In this document: positions 41,353 to 51,417 of the stretch, in pieces
Position numbering within the stretch: position 1 is the stretch's first letter
Layout: each line of letters starts with the position of its first letter
Assembly (NCBI RefSeq): GCF_019968765.1
Contig: NZ_CP074149.1
Span: forward strand, 2,976,001-3,040,000
Source of the DNA: Enterobacter sp. JBIWA008
Lineage (GTDB): Bacteria > Pseudomonadota > Gammaproteobacteria > Enterobacterales > Enterobacteriaceae
Direction of reading: 5' to 3'
Length of the DNA stretch: 64,000 bases
Position numbers and translations under genes: made by a program
The notes under the pieces: generated by a model
Seen by the model: only the letters and a program-made list of their open reading frames with translations
The model's database searches: none
Told to the model about the DNA's origin: nothing

Positions 41353-41442
41353 AAAAATCCCGGTCATGGGGATGACCGGGATCAAAACTTGCTTATGCAA
41401 GAAGCACTTGAAAATTCGTTACACCAGGAAATCTGATGTACA
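41353..41442 (-). ncRNA. dsrA: Small regulatory RNA DsrA
   Basis: The minus-strand sequence follows E. coli DsrA across its length. It has a first stem-loop from ACATCAGATTTCCTGGTGTA, then CGAATTTTCAAGTGCTTC, a TTGCATAAGCAAG hairpin and a terminator hairpin ATCCCGGTCA/TGACCGGGAT followed by seven T. DsrA pairs with rpoS leader RNA to raise translation and with hns RNA to lower it, using Hfq. The 5' end is aligned to the E. coli start and may be off by a few bases. It lies between yodD and yedP, as in E. coli. Confidence 0.93.
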
Positions 41443-41647
41443 AGCCACACTATCTCCAACGAATTTGGCTGACAAGCATATATTCTTATGATGAATATAA
41501 TATTTTTAACATTATGCTTTTTGTTATGAGTAATAACATACGCCGAATGCGGGTTTGCCAGGGGCATCCCTCATTTCTCCGGTTTTCGCCTCAATCATTT
41601 TTTAGGAATTTTCTTAGGGCGAAATGCATCTGCTACCAGGAGTCGCT

Positions 41648-42448
41648 ATGCCTTCACTGCGGGATACCTTGCTGATTTTTTCCGACCTGGATGGCTCGTT
41701 GCTGGATATTCATACCTATGACTGGCAGCCCGCCATGCCCTGGCTGGACAGGCTGCAGGATAACCAGATTCCGATCATTCTCTGCAGCAGCAAGACCGCG
41801 GCAGAGATGCTGGATCTCCAGCTGGATCTGGGGCTTGAAGGCTTGCCTTTTATTGCCGAGAACGGCGCGGTGATACAGCCTGACGTGCGCTGGGATAAGG
41901 TTCAGCGCCAGATCGGAGGGATGACGCACCGGGATATTTGCCCGCGAATCGAGCAAATTCGCCTGCAGACGGGCTTTAAATTCACCACTTTTGACGACGT
42001 GGATGAGCACGTTATCAGCGAGTGGACCGGACTGACGCGCTACCGTTCGACGCTTGCCCGCAAGCATGAAGCGTCCGTCACGCTCATCTGGCGCGATACC
42101 GACGAGAAACTGGTTCAGTTTGAAGAGGCGCTGGCGAATGTTGGCCTGAAATGCCTGCAGGGGGCGCGCTTCTGGCATGTTCTGGACGCCCGCTGCGGCA
42201 AAGACGTTGCGGTTAACTGGCTGATTGAGCAATACCGCGATCGGGAAGAGATTGAACCTACCACGCTGGGACTCGGCGACGGTCCCAATGATGCGCCGCT
42301 GCTCGACAGCGTTGATTTCGCGGTGGTAATTAAGGGCATTAACCGCCAGGGCATCCGGCTGCGGGACGATAACCCTGCCCGGGTTTATCACACCCGGCAG
42401 CCCGGTCCGGCGGGCTGGCAGGAGGGGCTGGATCACTTCCTGTCCTGA
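41648..42448 (+). CDS. yedP: Mannosyl-3-phosphoglycerate phosphatase homologue YedP
   Basis: This HAD-superfamily phosphatase has 266 residues from the ATG at 41648. The nucleophile motif is [10 protein letters not shown], motif II is [11 protein letters not shown], and motif IV is [12 protein letters not shown]. The COF/MPGP subfamily cap lies between. The name comes from similarity to enzymes removing phosphate from mannosyl-3-phosphoglycerate; the real substrate in enterobacteria is not established. Confidence 0.93.
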   Translation: MPSLRDTLLIFSDLDGSLLDIHTYDWQPAMPWLDRLQDNQIPIILCSSKTAAEMLDLQLDLGLEGLPFIAENGAVIQPDVRWDKVQRQIGGMTHRDICPRIEQIRLQTGFKFTTFDDVDEHVISEWTGLTRYRSTLARKHEASVTLIWRDTDEKLVQFEEALANVGLKCLQGARFWHVLDARCGKDVAVNWLIEQYRDREEIEPTTLGLGDGPNDAPLLDSVDFAVVIKGINRQGIRLRDDNPARVYHTRQPGPAGWQEGLDHFLS

Positions 42449-42453
42449 TCCCG

Positions 42454-44139
42454 TCATACGACCCTGTTACGCCCGCTCTGTTTGGCCTGATACAGCCGGG
42501 CGTCCGCCACCGACTGCAGCTGTTCAAACTCGTAGTTACCCGCTTCATCCGCGCTGCTGACCCCCAGCGACGCGCTGACGCGCTGAGTCGTGCTCTTCTT
42601 CACCAGGATCTCCTTACTGTTGATCCGGCAGCGTATACGGTCGGCGACGCTTCTCGCCTCCTCCAGTCCGATCCCCGGCAGGACGACGCAAAACTCTTCC
42701 CCGCCTACGCGCCCTGCCACATCATTCTTGCGTAACGAGCTGGCAATCAGTCCTGCCGTATGTGAGAGCACTTTATCCCCGGCCTGATGGCCGAAGCGGT
42801 CGTTGGTATTTTTAAAATGGTCGAGATCGATCTGAATCACCGAGAACGGCAGCGACTGCTGGCGACAGGTTTCCGCCAGCATTTTTGCGCGGTCGAACAG
42901 CGCACCGCGGTTATTCAACCGGGTAAGCGGGTCATGCCAGGCCTGCCACTGGAGCGAGTGCTGAAGCGTGTACATGTTACTCACCATGCGGCGGATCACC
43001 AGCCACGAGATCAATAGCATGGCGGTAAACAGCGCCCACAGCAGTGCCAGCACAATGCTGATGCTGCCGAAGTCGTCCTGTACCCCTTCGTGCAGGGTGT
43101 GGATCCGCAGAACAACGCCGTCGAAGTGATCGAGCCGCTCCCAGCTGACAAAACGGCTTCCGAGGCGGATCCCGCCGCCGTTCGCGTGCTCAATCGCCTG
43201 CGCAATCTGCGCCGTTTCGCGTTCGTCAAAATGGTTCACCGCGTTTCCCGTATGGGCAGAGGTGGCAATCATATTGAGCCGGGTATCGTACAGCTGATAC
43301 TCCCCTTCCGTTCGGTCTTCCGTCGCATCAGCCAGCAGACGCTGCATCGTGCTCAACGTAAAATCCATCGCCACGACGCCATACCAGTAATGATCGAAAT
43401 AGATGGGAACGCTGGCGGTGATCGTACGTTCACCGTTGGTCCAGGATGAAGGCGTGGAGATGAACCAGCGCACCGCGCGTGCGCGATTGTTCCGTTCTGA
43501 CTGCTGGGTAAACCAGGACTGCGTGACAAGATGGTAATAGCGGGAGGTAATGTCGCCTGCCCGATCCGGCGTATCCGTGGAAATGAAAAATCCGGCGCGG
43601 GACACGTAGATCACGCGCGCTTCCGTTTGCGCTCTCGATGACGCCAGCCTGAGCAGATACCCCACTTCCAACGCGGCAGAAATTTCATGACTGATGCGCT
43701 CGGCGTCACGATTCAGAAGCGTGGTTTTTTCGACGAATGCATCCGAAACGCCGTTAATGGGAAGGGTGCGTTTTTTATCGACGGCAAGCTGCCAGGTGGG
43801 GAGCTGGCGAACGGTGTTAAAGCGTGAAACCGCATTCTGAAGTACGTCAAATGCCAGCGGCGTCTGAATCGCATCATGCATACCCTGACGGAACAACAGC
43901 ATCCGGTCCACGCTGTTCTGCAACTGCCTGTCCAGCGAACTGGCCACCGTGTCCAGATGGTTTCGCTGGCTTGAGATGTACGCCTCTTCCAGGACCACCA
44001 CTTCACGCCAGGTCAGTAGAGTGGAAAATACCAGAACAACCAGAAAACAGAGATTAACAATCAACCCCGGATTGATACGCTTATGCAGCCACTGCAAAAA
44101 AGATTGTCTTACAACAAAGGTATCGCGCTGCACACACAC
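42454..44139 (-). CDS. dgcQ: Membrane diguanylate cyclase DgcQ (YedQ)
   Basis: This inner-membrane enzyme makes cyclic di-GMP and in E. coli promotes cellulose production. It has 561 residues: two membrane helices (about 25-43, [19 protein letters not shown]; about 365-385) around a large periplasmic CHASE7-type sensor domain, then a GGDEF domain with the active-site motif [12 protein letters not shown] and [14 protein letters not shown]. An RxxD-type inhibitory site is not seen right before the motif. It is convergent to yedP with a 5-base gap. Confidence 0.95.
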   Translation of the reverse strand: MCVQRDTFVVRQSFLQWLHKRINPGLIVNLCFLVVLVFSTLLTWREVVVLEEAYISSQRNHLDTVASSLDRQLQNSVDRMLLFRQGMHDAIQTPLAFDVLQNAVSRFNTVRQLPTWQLAVDKKRTLPINGVSDAFVEKTTLLNRDAERISHEISAALEVGYLLRLASSRAQTEARVIYVSRAGFFISTDTPDRAGDITSRYYHLVTQSWFTQQSERNNRARAVRWFISTPSSWTNGERTITASVPIYFDHYWYGVVAMDFTLSTMQRLLADATEDRTEGEYQLYDTRLNMIATSAHTGNAVNHFDERETAQIAQAIEHANGGGIRLGSRFVSWERLDHFDGVVLRIHTLHEGVQDDFGSISIVLALLWALFTAMLLISWLVIRRMVSNMYTLQHSLQWQAWHDPLTRLNNRGALFDRAKMLAETCRQQSLPFSVIQIDLDHFKNTNDRFGHQAGDKVLSHTAGLIASSLRKNDVAGRVGGEEFCVVLPGIGLEEARSVADRIRCRINSKEILVKKSTTQRVSASLGVSSADEAGNYEFEQLQSVADARLYQAKQSGRNRVV

Positions 44140-44173
44140 TCCCTGATCGCTGCCTTACACCCGGTACGTGAGA

Positions 44174-44200
44174 TAAAAACGCCCGGCAAAGCCGGGCGTT
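44174..44200 (-). terminator. yodC terminator
   Basis: AACGCCCGGC and GCCGGGCGTT, ten-base arms with a 3-base loop, are followed on the minus strand by a T run of five, 7 bases past the yodC stop. Confidence 0.85.
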
Positions 44201-44206
44201 ATGTGA

Positions 44207-44389
44207 TTAAGCCTTGTCCCGCTTGTGCTGCCCGTCTCCCGGCTGAAGCTCCTCTTCACGGAATGCTTCCCGCTTGATGCTGTAGCCATCGTGCCACCGA
44301 CACTCCACCATTCCGCTGGAATACCCGGTGACGATCATACGTGGGCCGCCCTTTTTAGGCTTAACTTCATCACTGACCAAAAAGACCAT
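44207..44389 (-). CDS. yodC: DUF2158 family protein YodC
   Basis: This 60-residue protein is equal in length to E. coli YodC, with the conserved core KKGGPRMIVTGYSSGMVECRW that defines the family. The function is unknown; the fold is probably a small beta-barrel. AGGCAGG lies upstream of the start as a ribosome site. Confidence 0.93.
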   Translation of the reverse strand: MVFLVSDEVKPKKGGPRMIVTGYSSGMVECRWHDGYSIKREAFREEELQPGDGQHKRDKA

Positions 44390-44467
44390 ACCTGCCTCCT
44401 GTATCAGGGTGAAACTTTTTCAATTTAGACGAGGAATGGTCTTTTTGCATCCTGCCGCGGGTAACAA

Positions 44468-45379
44468 TTAGTGCGACGTGCCGCGTATTTTCTCAACCAG
44501 CTTCACCGCCGCGACAACGATAGCGCCAATGATAAAGCCCAGTACAAGATTCAGCAGCGTGGGCAGAATCGCGGCGACCAGGGCCCCCTGCGCCGCGGAG
44601 AAATGCTCGATAGCATGGTGCAGCGGCGCGATACCGTGAACCAGGATCCCACCGCCCACGAGGAACATCGCCAGCGTGCCTACCACCGACAAACTCTTCA
44701 TCAGCCACGGGGCCAGCACCAGCAGGCTTTTGCCGATGCCTCTTGCCACCGCGCTCGATTTTTCTTCCAGCCAGTAGCCGATATCATCCAGCTTGACGAT
44801 CAGTCCCACTAGGCCGTAGACGCCGACGGTGACCAGAATGGCGATGCCGGAGAGGATCAGAACCTGATTCAGGAGCGGCGAGTCAGACACGATGCCCAGC
44901 GTAATGGCGACAATCTCCGCGGACAGGATAAAGTCGGTCCGAATGGCGCCTTTGACCTTGTCGCGCTCGAAGGTTTTCGGATCCTGAGCGGCAAGCGCTT
45001 CAAGACGCTGCTGGCGCATCTCCGGGGTATCGCTCTGCTTGCGGGCGCTAAAGGAGTGCAGCACCTTCTCCACGCCCTCGAAGCAGAGAAATGCGCCGCC
45101 AATCATCAGCAACGGGGTGATGGCCCACGGAATAAACGCGCTGATCAGCAGCGCCAGCGGCACCAGAATCACCTTGTTCAGGAAGGAGCCTTTCGCCACG
45201 CCCCACACCACCGGCAGTTCACGGTTTGCCCTCACCCCGCTTACCTGTTGGGCGTTAAGCGATAAATCATCTCCCAGCACGCCTGCGGTTTTCTTCGCCG
45301 CCAGTTTCCCCATCACTGAAATATCATCCAGTAAGGTCGCAATATCATCCAGCAATGTTAACAAGCTACTTCCTGCCAA
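44468..45379 (-). CDS. yedI: DUF808 membrane protein YedI
   Basis: This 303-residue inner-membrane protein (E. coli 305) has the family start [19 protein letters not shown] and several membrane helices ([44 protein letters not shown]). The function is unknown. It is divergent from yedA with a 178-base gap. Confidence 0.93.
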   Translation of the reverse strand: MAGSSLLTLLDDIATLLDDISVMGKLAAKKTAGVLGDDLSLNAQQVSGVRANRELPVVWGVAKGSFLNKVILVPLALLISAFIPWAITPLLMIGGAFLCFEGVEKVLHSFSARKQSDTPEMRQQRLEALAAQDPKTFERDKVKGAIRTDFILSAEIVAITLGIVSDSPLLNQVLILSGIAILVTVGVYGLVGLIVKLDDIGYWLEEKSSAVARGIGKSLLVLAPWLMKSLSVVGTLAMFLVGGGILVHGIAPLHHAIEHFSAAQGALVAAILPTLLNLVLGFIIGAIVVAAVKLVEKIRGTSH

Positions 45380-45557
45380 AATCCTAATCCTTCATTTTTT
45401 GGTAATTAAGTGAATAGTATGGAGCAAAAGCGCAAACCCGGAAACACCCACCTCGCGTCAACAAAAAATTCACCTCAGCCACACAATTAAAGGGCTCGCC
45501 AGCGAGATAGTTTTCGCGTTTACTATCAGCGACCTTTTTATTTCGTCGTGAGGGATT

Positions 45558-46472
45558 ATGCGTTTCCGGCAATTGCTACCGCTCATCGGGGCACTCTTTT
45601 CGCTGTACATCATCTGGGGTTCAACCTACTTTGTCATTCGCATCGGCGTGGAAAGCTGGCCACCACTGATGATGGCGGGCATTCGCTTTCTCTCGGCTGG
45701 CGTGTTGCTGCTGGCCTTCCTGCTGCTGCGCGGGCATAAACTTCCCTCTCTGCGCCCGATGCTGAATGCCGCCCTGATTGGCCTGCTGCTTCTGGCGGTG
45801 GGAAATGGGTTTGTAACGATTGCCGAGCACAGGAACGTACCGTCCGGGATCGCCGCCGTGGTCGTTGCCACCGTACCGCTGTTTACCCTCTGCTTTAGCC
45901 GCCTTTTCGGTATCCGAACCCGCAAGCTGGAATGGCTGGGGATTGGTATTGGCCTTGCCGGCATCATTCTGCTGAATAGCGGCGGTAACTTGAGCGGGAA
46001 TCCGTGGGGCGCAGTCATCATCCTGATTGGCTCGATGAGCTGGGCGTTTGGTTCCGTCTACGGTTCGCGTATCGAACTGCCGGCCGGCATGATGGCGGGC
46101 GCGATTGAGATGCTCGCCGCCGGGATTGTACTGCTGCTTGCCTCCACGCTGACGGGAGAAAAGCTGACGACCCTGCCGCCGCTGTCGGGCTTTCTGGCGG
46201 TAGGCTACCTGGCGCTGTTTGGTTCTATCATCGCAATTAACGCCTATATGTTCCTTATCCGTAATGTCTCTCCGGCTGTCGCCACCAGCTATGCCTACGT
46301 CAACCCGGTCGTGGCCGTGCTGCTCGGGACTGGATTGGGGGGAGAAACGCTCTCTTCCGTTGAATGGCTGGCATTAGGGGTGATTGTTTTTGCCGTCGTG
46401 CTGGTCACCCTGGGCAAATATTTACTGCCCGCAAAACCGGTAGTCACGCCTTGCGAGGTGGAGAAACCTTAA
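45558..46472 (+). CDS. yedA: EamA/DMT-family transporter YedA
   Basis: This is a ten-helix drug/metabolite transporter of 304 residues with two EamA repeats (IIWGSTYFVIRIGVESWPPL; SWAFGSVYGSRIELPAGM). In E. coli it is implicated in amino-acid and metabolite efflux. Its 3' end overlaps the vsr 3' end by 29 bases in converging orientation, as in E. coli. Confidence 0.95.
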   Translation: MRFRQLLPLIGALFSLYIIWGSTYFVIRIGVESWPPLMMAGIRFLSAGVLLLAFLLLRGHKLPSLRPMLNAALIGLLLLAVGNGFVTIAEHRNVPSGIAAVVVATVPLFTLCFSRLFGIRTRKLEWLGIGIGLAGIILLNSGGNLSGNPWGAVIILIGSMSWAFGSVYGSRIELPAGMMAGAIEMLAAGIVLLLASTLTGEKLTTLPPLSGFLAVGYLALFGSIIAINAYMFLIRNVSPAVATSYAYVNPVVAVLLGTGLGGETLSSVEWLALGVIVFAVVLVTLGKYLLPAKPVVTPCEVEKP

Positions 46473-46935
46473 GCAGGTGAATACCCTTCGTGTCGATCTG
46501 CGCGGTCTGGCCGCCGCCGCAGATCCACTCTTCCAGCCGTTCGGTCAGATCGGTATCGTTCAGTTTTAATCTGCCTCTCAGCGCACACTCCCAGACGATC
46601 AGCACCCGCCAGCCCTGCGCAATCAGCGCGCTGAGGTCCCGGCTGTCACGCTCGACGTTCTTGCCAATTTTATTCAGCCAGAAATCGGTACGCGTCGCGG
46701 GGACTTTAAACAGGTAACAGTCGTGGTGGTGCCAGAAACAGCCGTGGGTAAAGATGATGCACTGCCAGGCGTCGATGACGAAATCGGGGCGTCCCGCAAG
46801 CGCGGGATCCTGCACGCGGAAGTCAAACCCCGCCTGCGTCAGCAACGCGGCCAGGCGCTTTTCAATGGCGGTGTCACGCGTGCCGATGGCACGCATGTTT
46901 TTGCTGCGCGTCGTCTTATCGTGAACGTCCGTCAT
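46444..46935 (-). CDS. vsr: Very short patch repair endonuclease Vsr
   Basis: Vsr nicks 5' of the T in T:G mismatches that arise by deamination of Dcm-methylated cytosine, starting repair back to C:G. It has 163 residues from the ATG at 46935 ([18 protein letters not shown]). The catalytic Asp is in RPDFVID, and the zinc/structural motif is [15 protein letters not shown]. The reading frame begins inside the 3' end of dcm, so the two are translationally coupled as in E. coli. Confidence 0.97.
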   Translation of the reverse strand: MTDVHDKTTRSKNMRAIGTRDTAIEKRLAALLTQAGFDFRVQDPALAGRPDFVIDAWQCIIFTHGCFWHHHDCYLFKVPATRTDFWLNKIGKNVERDSRDLSALIAQGWRVLIVWECALRGRLKLNDTDLTERLEEWICGGGQTAQIDTKGIHLLKVSPPRKA

Positions 46936-48349
46936 TGACGGCCTCACTCTGGCGGAGCGCCACCGCCTGTCTGATGCGCGAGGAAAGCAGTTTTGCTACG
47001 GCCGCGAACGCAGGAACCACAACAGAATTACCGAACTGTCGATACGCCTGAGTATCCGAAACCGGAATCCGGAAGCGGTAGCCCTGCGGGGTCTCAAATC
47101 CCATCAACCGGGCGCACTCCCGCGGGGTTAAGCGCCGCGGGCGATGGCGCTGGTTGTGCGGATCGTCGAAATCTCTTTCACCCAGCGCTTTGTCCCAGCC
47201 TCTGTCGATCAGGATTTCCGCGCCGTCTTTATAGTAGCGAGCAGACAGCGTGCGGGTGACGCAGTGCGGATCGTTCGGGTTTACCATTCCAAAACCGAAG
47301 CCGTTGCCTTTCGCCTGATGCTTCTTGGCATAGTGGTAGAGGTATTTCCACAGCACTGGGGTAAGGATAAATTTCGCGTCGACGACCGGTTCCAGCAGGT
47401 CAGCCACGGTGGGACGGCGCTCGGGATACAAAGACGGGATATCCCGCAGGGTGAAATCACCCTTGAGATTGAGATCGCGGCGGAACCCCACCAGCACGAT
47501 ACGTTCGCGATGCTGGGGCAGGAAATGTTTGCCATCAATAATTTTAGGATCGTCCGCACCCATGTCCTGTGAATCGGCCACGTCATAACCCAGCTCATCC
47601 AGCGTCTGCATGATAATGCGGAAGGTTTTTCCGCCGTCGTGGCTCTTTAGATTTTTGACGTTTTCCAGCACAAAGATGGGCGGGCGACGGGCGTCAATAA
47701 TGCGCGCCACATCAAAAAACAGCGTTCCCTGCGTATCGCAGGCGAAACCGTGGGCCCGTCCAAGGGCATTCTTTTTAGAGACACCGGCCAGCGAGAAGGG
47801 CTGACAAGGGAAGCCTGCCAGCAGCACGTCATGCGCCGGGATTGTCTGACGAATGTGCTCGGCGGCCTGTTCATCGCTGACGCCGCTTTTATGGCTCAGG
47901 GTCACATCGCGGATATCCGCGTTGAAATGATGCTCGTTCGGATCGCAGTACCAGTTAGCCTTGTAGGTTCGTACGGCATGTTTGTTCCACTCGCTGGTAA
48001 ACACGCACTGTCCGCCGATAGCTTCAAAACCGTGTCGAATACCACCGATACCGGCAAATAGATCGATAAAGCGGAAGGCATAGTTTGGGTGCGCAGCAGA
48101 AGGACGCGGAAGCAGGTTTTGCAGATAACGAAACTCGCCTTCACTCAGGCGACGCCCCGCGCGTTCGCTGGTCAGCAGACGTTTAAGGATCGCCGGGCTC
48201 CAGTGGCTCTCGCCGTGCGCTACCAGCAAATTGGCCAGCGTTTTAGCATCATAGATATCCAACAGCTGGCGCAGTAACGCTTGCACCGTTGCCGTTGATT
48301 TCTCAGCCTGCTCAGGCGCGGGCTCAGTCACTGATCGATTTTCCTGCAT
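46916..48349 (-). CDS. dcm: DNA cytosine methyltransferase Dcm
   Basis: Dcm methylates the inner C of CCWGG. It has 477 residues (E. coli 472). C5-methylase motif I is [15 protein letters not shown], the catalytic Cys is in [11 protein letters not shown], motif VI is VLENVKNL, motif VIII is [12 protein letters not shown], and motif X is QFGNSVVVP. It is coupled to vsr. The cell is therefore expected to be Dcm-positive. Confidence 0.98.
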   Translation of the reverse strand: MQENRSVTEPAPEQAEKSTATVQALLRQLLDIYDAKTLANLLVAHGESHWSPAILKRLLTSERAGRRLSEGEFRYLQNLLPRPSAAHPNYAFRFIDLFAGIGGIRHGFEAIGGQCVFTSEWNKHAVRTYKANWYCDPNEHHFNADIRDVTLSHKSGVSDEQAAEHIRQTIPAHDVLLAGFPCQPFSLAGVSKKNALGRAHGFACDTQGTLFFDVARIIDARRPPIFVLENVKNLKSHDGGKTFRIIMQTLDELGYDVADSQDMGADDPKIIDGKHFLPQHRERIVLVGFRRDLNLKGDFTLRDIPSLYPERRPTVADLLEPVVDAKFILTPVLWKYLYHYAKKHQAKGNGFGFGMVNPNDPHCVTRTLSARYYKDGAEILIDRGWDKALGERDFDDPHNQRHRPRRLTPRECARLMGFETPQGYRFRIPVSDTQAYRQFGNSVVVPAFAAVAKLLSSRIRQAVALRQSEAVNDGRSR

Positions 48350-48392
48350 TCTTTTAACCGGAGAATAAAGACTGGGGACAGATTACCACAGT

Positions 48393-49094
48393 TCAATTGC
48401 GCAAACTGCGACGGAAGTGGCTCAACACCTGGCTATCCAGCCCGATGCAGTCGCCGTGTAATTCGGCACTGAGTTTCGCCATAAACTGGATCAGGAAATC
48501 GGCATTGTGACGTGCCAGCTCGCGGCCCATTTCCGTTTGCATTGTATCAGGCAATCGCAGCAGCTTGGTCTGAAAATGGTCGAGGGCAAACGCACGGTCG
48601 TCAAGTGTACGCGCGTCGGCAAAGGGATCGTCAGCATCAAAAAGCGGCACGCCCAGTGCGCCCGAGACGGCAAAGACGCGCGCCAGGCCGATAGCGCCTA
48701 AGGCTTCCAGCCGGTCTGCGTCCTGCACGATTTTGGCCTCCATACTCTGCGGCGCAATCCCGGCGCTGAAGCTGTGCGCCTCAATCGCGTGAGTAACGGC
48801 GGCAGCGTGCTCTGGCGGGAAGTCAGGGAAGTCGCAGCGCAGAATGTCACGCGTCCTGCGCGCTGCCAGCTGTGATGACCGGCTGCGTTCGGGATGGTTT
48901 TTCGGCAGGCTGACAATATCGTGGAAATAGCATGCGGTCAGGATCACCAGCGGCTCTACCCTCTGGCGATCCATGATTTTTTGCGCCGTCATCCAGACCC
49001 GACGAAAATGCGAAATATCATGTGCGGTATCGTCGGTACTGTGGTTTTCCTCGAGCCAGCGCTCAAATCTTTGCTGCCACCGGGCAAGTTCCAT
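48393..49094 (-). CDS. yedJ: HD-domain phosphohydrolase YedJ
   Basis: This HD-superfamily metal-dependent phosphohydrolase has 233 residues from the ATG at 49094, chosen because AGGA lies 7 bases upstream and the start [14 protein letters not shown] matches E. coli. The metal ligands are His and His-Asp in [12 protein letters not shown] and [13 protein letters not shown], then HAIEAHSF and [11 protein letters not shown]. The substrate is unknown. The gene is next to the porin pseudogene, as in E. coli. Confidence 0.95.
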   Translation of the reverse strand: MELARWQQRFERWLEENHSTDDTAHDISHFRRVWMTAQKIMDRQRVEPLVILTACYFHDIVSLPKNHPERSRSSQLAARRTRDILRCDFPDFPPEHAAAVTHAIEAHSFSAGIAPQSMEAKIVQDADRLEALGAIGLARVFAVSGALGVPLFDADDPFADARTLDDRAFALDHFQTKLLRLPDTMQTEMGRELARHNADFLIQFMAKLSAELHGDCIGLDSQVLSHFRRSLRN

Positions 49095-49377
49095 CGTCAT
49101 ATCCTGTTGTTTAAAAGAGCAGGAATTATAACACAGCGAATTAAACCAATTAAAAAACAGAACACCGAAATACTTAATAATAATTATACCATGTAAATTC
49201 AATAGATTAATTCATTTGAAAAATGAAGAGATTAATAGAGATATTTGGCAATATTTCATCGAATTTAATTACATTTATTTTTGAAACTAAATAACATCTT
49301 CTGGAATAGTATCGCCCCCGTAATTACGGAGAGTAATTACATATATTTATATAAATTATCCTTTAAGGGAATATATA

Positions 49378-50333
49378 ATAAAAAGAAAAGCTCTGGCAAT
49401 TGTGGTACCCGCTTTATTAATGGCAGGCGCAGCAAATGCGGCTGAAATGTACAACAAAAACGGCAACAAAGTTGACCTGTACGGTAAAGTCGATGCGCGT
49501 CACACCTTCTCTGACAACGCTGGCGACGACGGCGACGAAACCTATGTGCAGATTGGTTTCAAAGGCGAAACCCAGATCGCTAACGACCGGATCGGTTACG
49601 GCCAGTGGGAATACAAAACCTACGCTAACGATACCGAAGGCGCGGGTGACAAATCGTTTAACCGTCTGGCATACGCTGGTCTGAAATATGGCGAATACGG
49701 TTCATTTGATTATGGCCGTAATTACGGCGTCCTGTACGACGTAGAAGCCTGGACCGATATGCTGCCAGTATTTGGCGGTGACTCTTACACCTGGACCGAT
49801 AACTTTATGAACGGTCGTGCTAACGGTCTGGCCACCTACCGTAACCAGGATTTCTTCGGTCTGGTTGAGGGTCTGAATTTTGCGCTGCAGTATCAGGGTA
49901 CAAACGAAGGTCAGGCGCCGGTTTTGCCGGTGGCGATAAAGCTGAAGCCTGGACCGTTGGCGCAAAATACGATGCAAACAACGTTTACCTGGCGATGATG
50001 TATGCGGAAACCCGCAACATGACGCCAATCGGTAGCGTGGGTATCGCTAACCAGACTCAGAACTTTGAAGCGGTTGCACAGTACCAGTTCGACTTCGGTC
50101 TGCGTCCTTCCCTGGCATGGGTTTATTCAAAAGGTAAAGACCTGGACGGTCAGGGATTCAATCAGGATCTGGTTAACTACATCGACCTGGGCATGACCTT
50201 CACCTTCAACAAAAACTTCTCCACCTATGTTGATTACAAGATCAACATGCTGGATGACGATGAAGCGCTGTATGACGCACACGGTATTTCCACCGATGAC
50301 ATCGTCGGCGTCGGCATGACCTACCAGTTCTAA
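49378..50333 (+). pseudogene. yedS: OmpC/OmpS-type porin pseudogene (yedS/ompS locus)
   Basis: The reading frame encodes a general porin signal peptide ([20 protein letters not shown]) and mature start ([21 protein letters not shown]), but the codon where ATG should be is ATA at 49378, after a normal AAGGGA ribosome site. The first frame runs to a stop at about 49998. From about 49915 porin sequence continues in another frame ([18 protein letters not shown]) to the intact C-terminal GVGMTYQF. Roughly 50-60 residues normally found between QYQGTNEG and this point are missing, so there is both a deletion and a frameshift. The position after yedJ matches E. coli ompS (yedS), also a pseudogene in K-12. 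Confidence 0.88.
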
Positions 50334-50347
50334 TATCTAAAAATACC

Positions 50348-50372
50348 AAAGGCCGCATCTGCGGCCTTTTTT
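50348..50372 (+). terminator. Terminator of the porin gene
   Basis: AAGGCCGCA and TGCGGCCTT arms are followed by TTTTTATG, 15 bases after the porin stop. The terminator survives although the gene is broken. Confidence 0.85.
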
Positions 50373-50389
50373 ATGTCATTTGTCATGCT

Positions 50390-51252
50390 CTATGGCGCTT
50401 CCTGCAGCGCCACGCGAATAAACCCGTTATTCTTCGCCAGCAATTCATGGGCTTTCCACGCATCCAGCCCTGTCAGCACCATTAATACTGCCGTTTTACA
50501 GTGTTGGTTACAGCTCTCCAGCGCGGCTTTTGCCTCCGCCCGGGAGCATCCCCCCGCTTCCATCACAATGGCGATTTGGCGTTCAGCCCATTTGGTCGTG
50601 CTCGCCTCAAGATCCACGCGCAGATTGCTGTAAACACGTCCGCTTCGAACGGCCAGCCCGGTGGCGATCATCGAGAGGATCATCTTCTGCGCAATCCCCG
50701 CTTTGGTATTGATATACCCTGCGACGGCATCGGCACCCAGCTCCGGAGCGATAACCATGCTTGCCAGCTGCGCGGCTTCGCTTTGCGCATTACCGGTAAT
50801 AATGGCAACTGGTGAACCCAGCGACCACGCATGGCGCATAGCCCCCCAGACCCAAGGCGTTTTTCCGCTGACGGTCACGCCCAGCATCATATCGTGTTCA
50901 TCAAACTTGATGGCCTGCAGATCGGCGACGCCGCGCTCGTAGCTCCCTTCCCCTTCTTGTGCCGTAACGGCCATCACAGGGGTTTTGCCTGGCGCATATT
51001 CTTCGGCAACCTGTTGCCAACGCGCCCCGACGATCCCGCGCCAACGATGACCAGGCGACCGCCGTGACTGAGCGTCGCGGCGGCGTTGTCCACCACGCGG
51101 GCGAGGGTATGTAAACAGGGGGCGATCGCAGCAGAAATGAGTGCATCATCCTGGTGAATGACTTTCAGCATGTCCAGCGTGGACAATCTATCAATATTCA
51201 TCGTGCTGGCGTGCCGTCGTTCCTTGACCGAACCGGTAAGCATAACGCTCAT
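50390..51252 (-). pseudogene. MurQ-like N-acetylmuramic acid 6-phosphate etherase, frameshifted
   Basis: The N-terminal frame begins at 51252 after GGAGG and reads to GGRLVIVGAGSSGR, the sugar-phosphate-binding SIS motif. A one-base loss at about 51020-51024 then puts the rest in another frame (WQQVAEEYAPGKTPVMAVTAQ ... GVTVSGKTPWVWGAM ... GYINTKAGIAQKMI ... ALQEAP) ending at 50390. Adding one base restores a protein of about 287 residues, near the family's usual 298. The family cleaves MurNAc-6-P to GlcNAc-6-P and lactate in cell-wall recycling, but the protein is divergent and may act on another sugar phosphate. A sequencing error is possible. Confidence 0.8.
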
Positions 51253-51417
51253 AAACAGCCTCCTTATTATGATTACCCACACACTATAAAGTGTTTTATA
51301 TGGATGACCTGCGAGGAGGGTCACGAAAAGAGGACCAAATCCATGCCTTTACATGGCTTTAAGAAAAGTGCGTCATCAGCGATAATTACCCCCTTTCTTA
51401 ATCATCGCGGAGTGTTG

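Noticed and set aside
41436..41675. A 79-residue plus-strand frame between dsrA and yedP
   Set aside because: It overlaps the yedP start, has no ribosome site and covers the dsrA promoter region. No homology is recognisable.
42454..44139. DgcQ as a degenerate cyclase
   Set aside because: The GGEEF active-site motif and surrounding GTP-binding residues are intact, so activity is expected.
49378..50333. Programmed frameshift or ATA initiation producing a functional porin
   Set aside because: A large conserved part of the porin barrel is missing at the frame change and no slippery heptamer is seen. Together with the lost ATG, this indicates decay.
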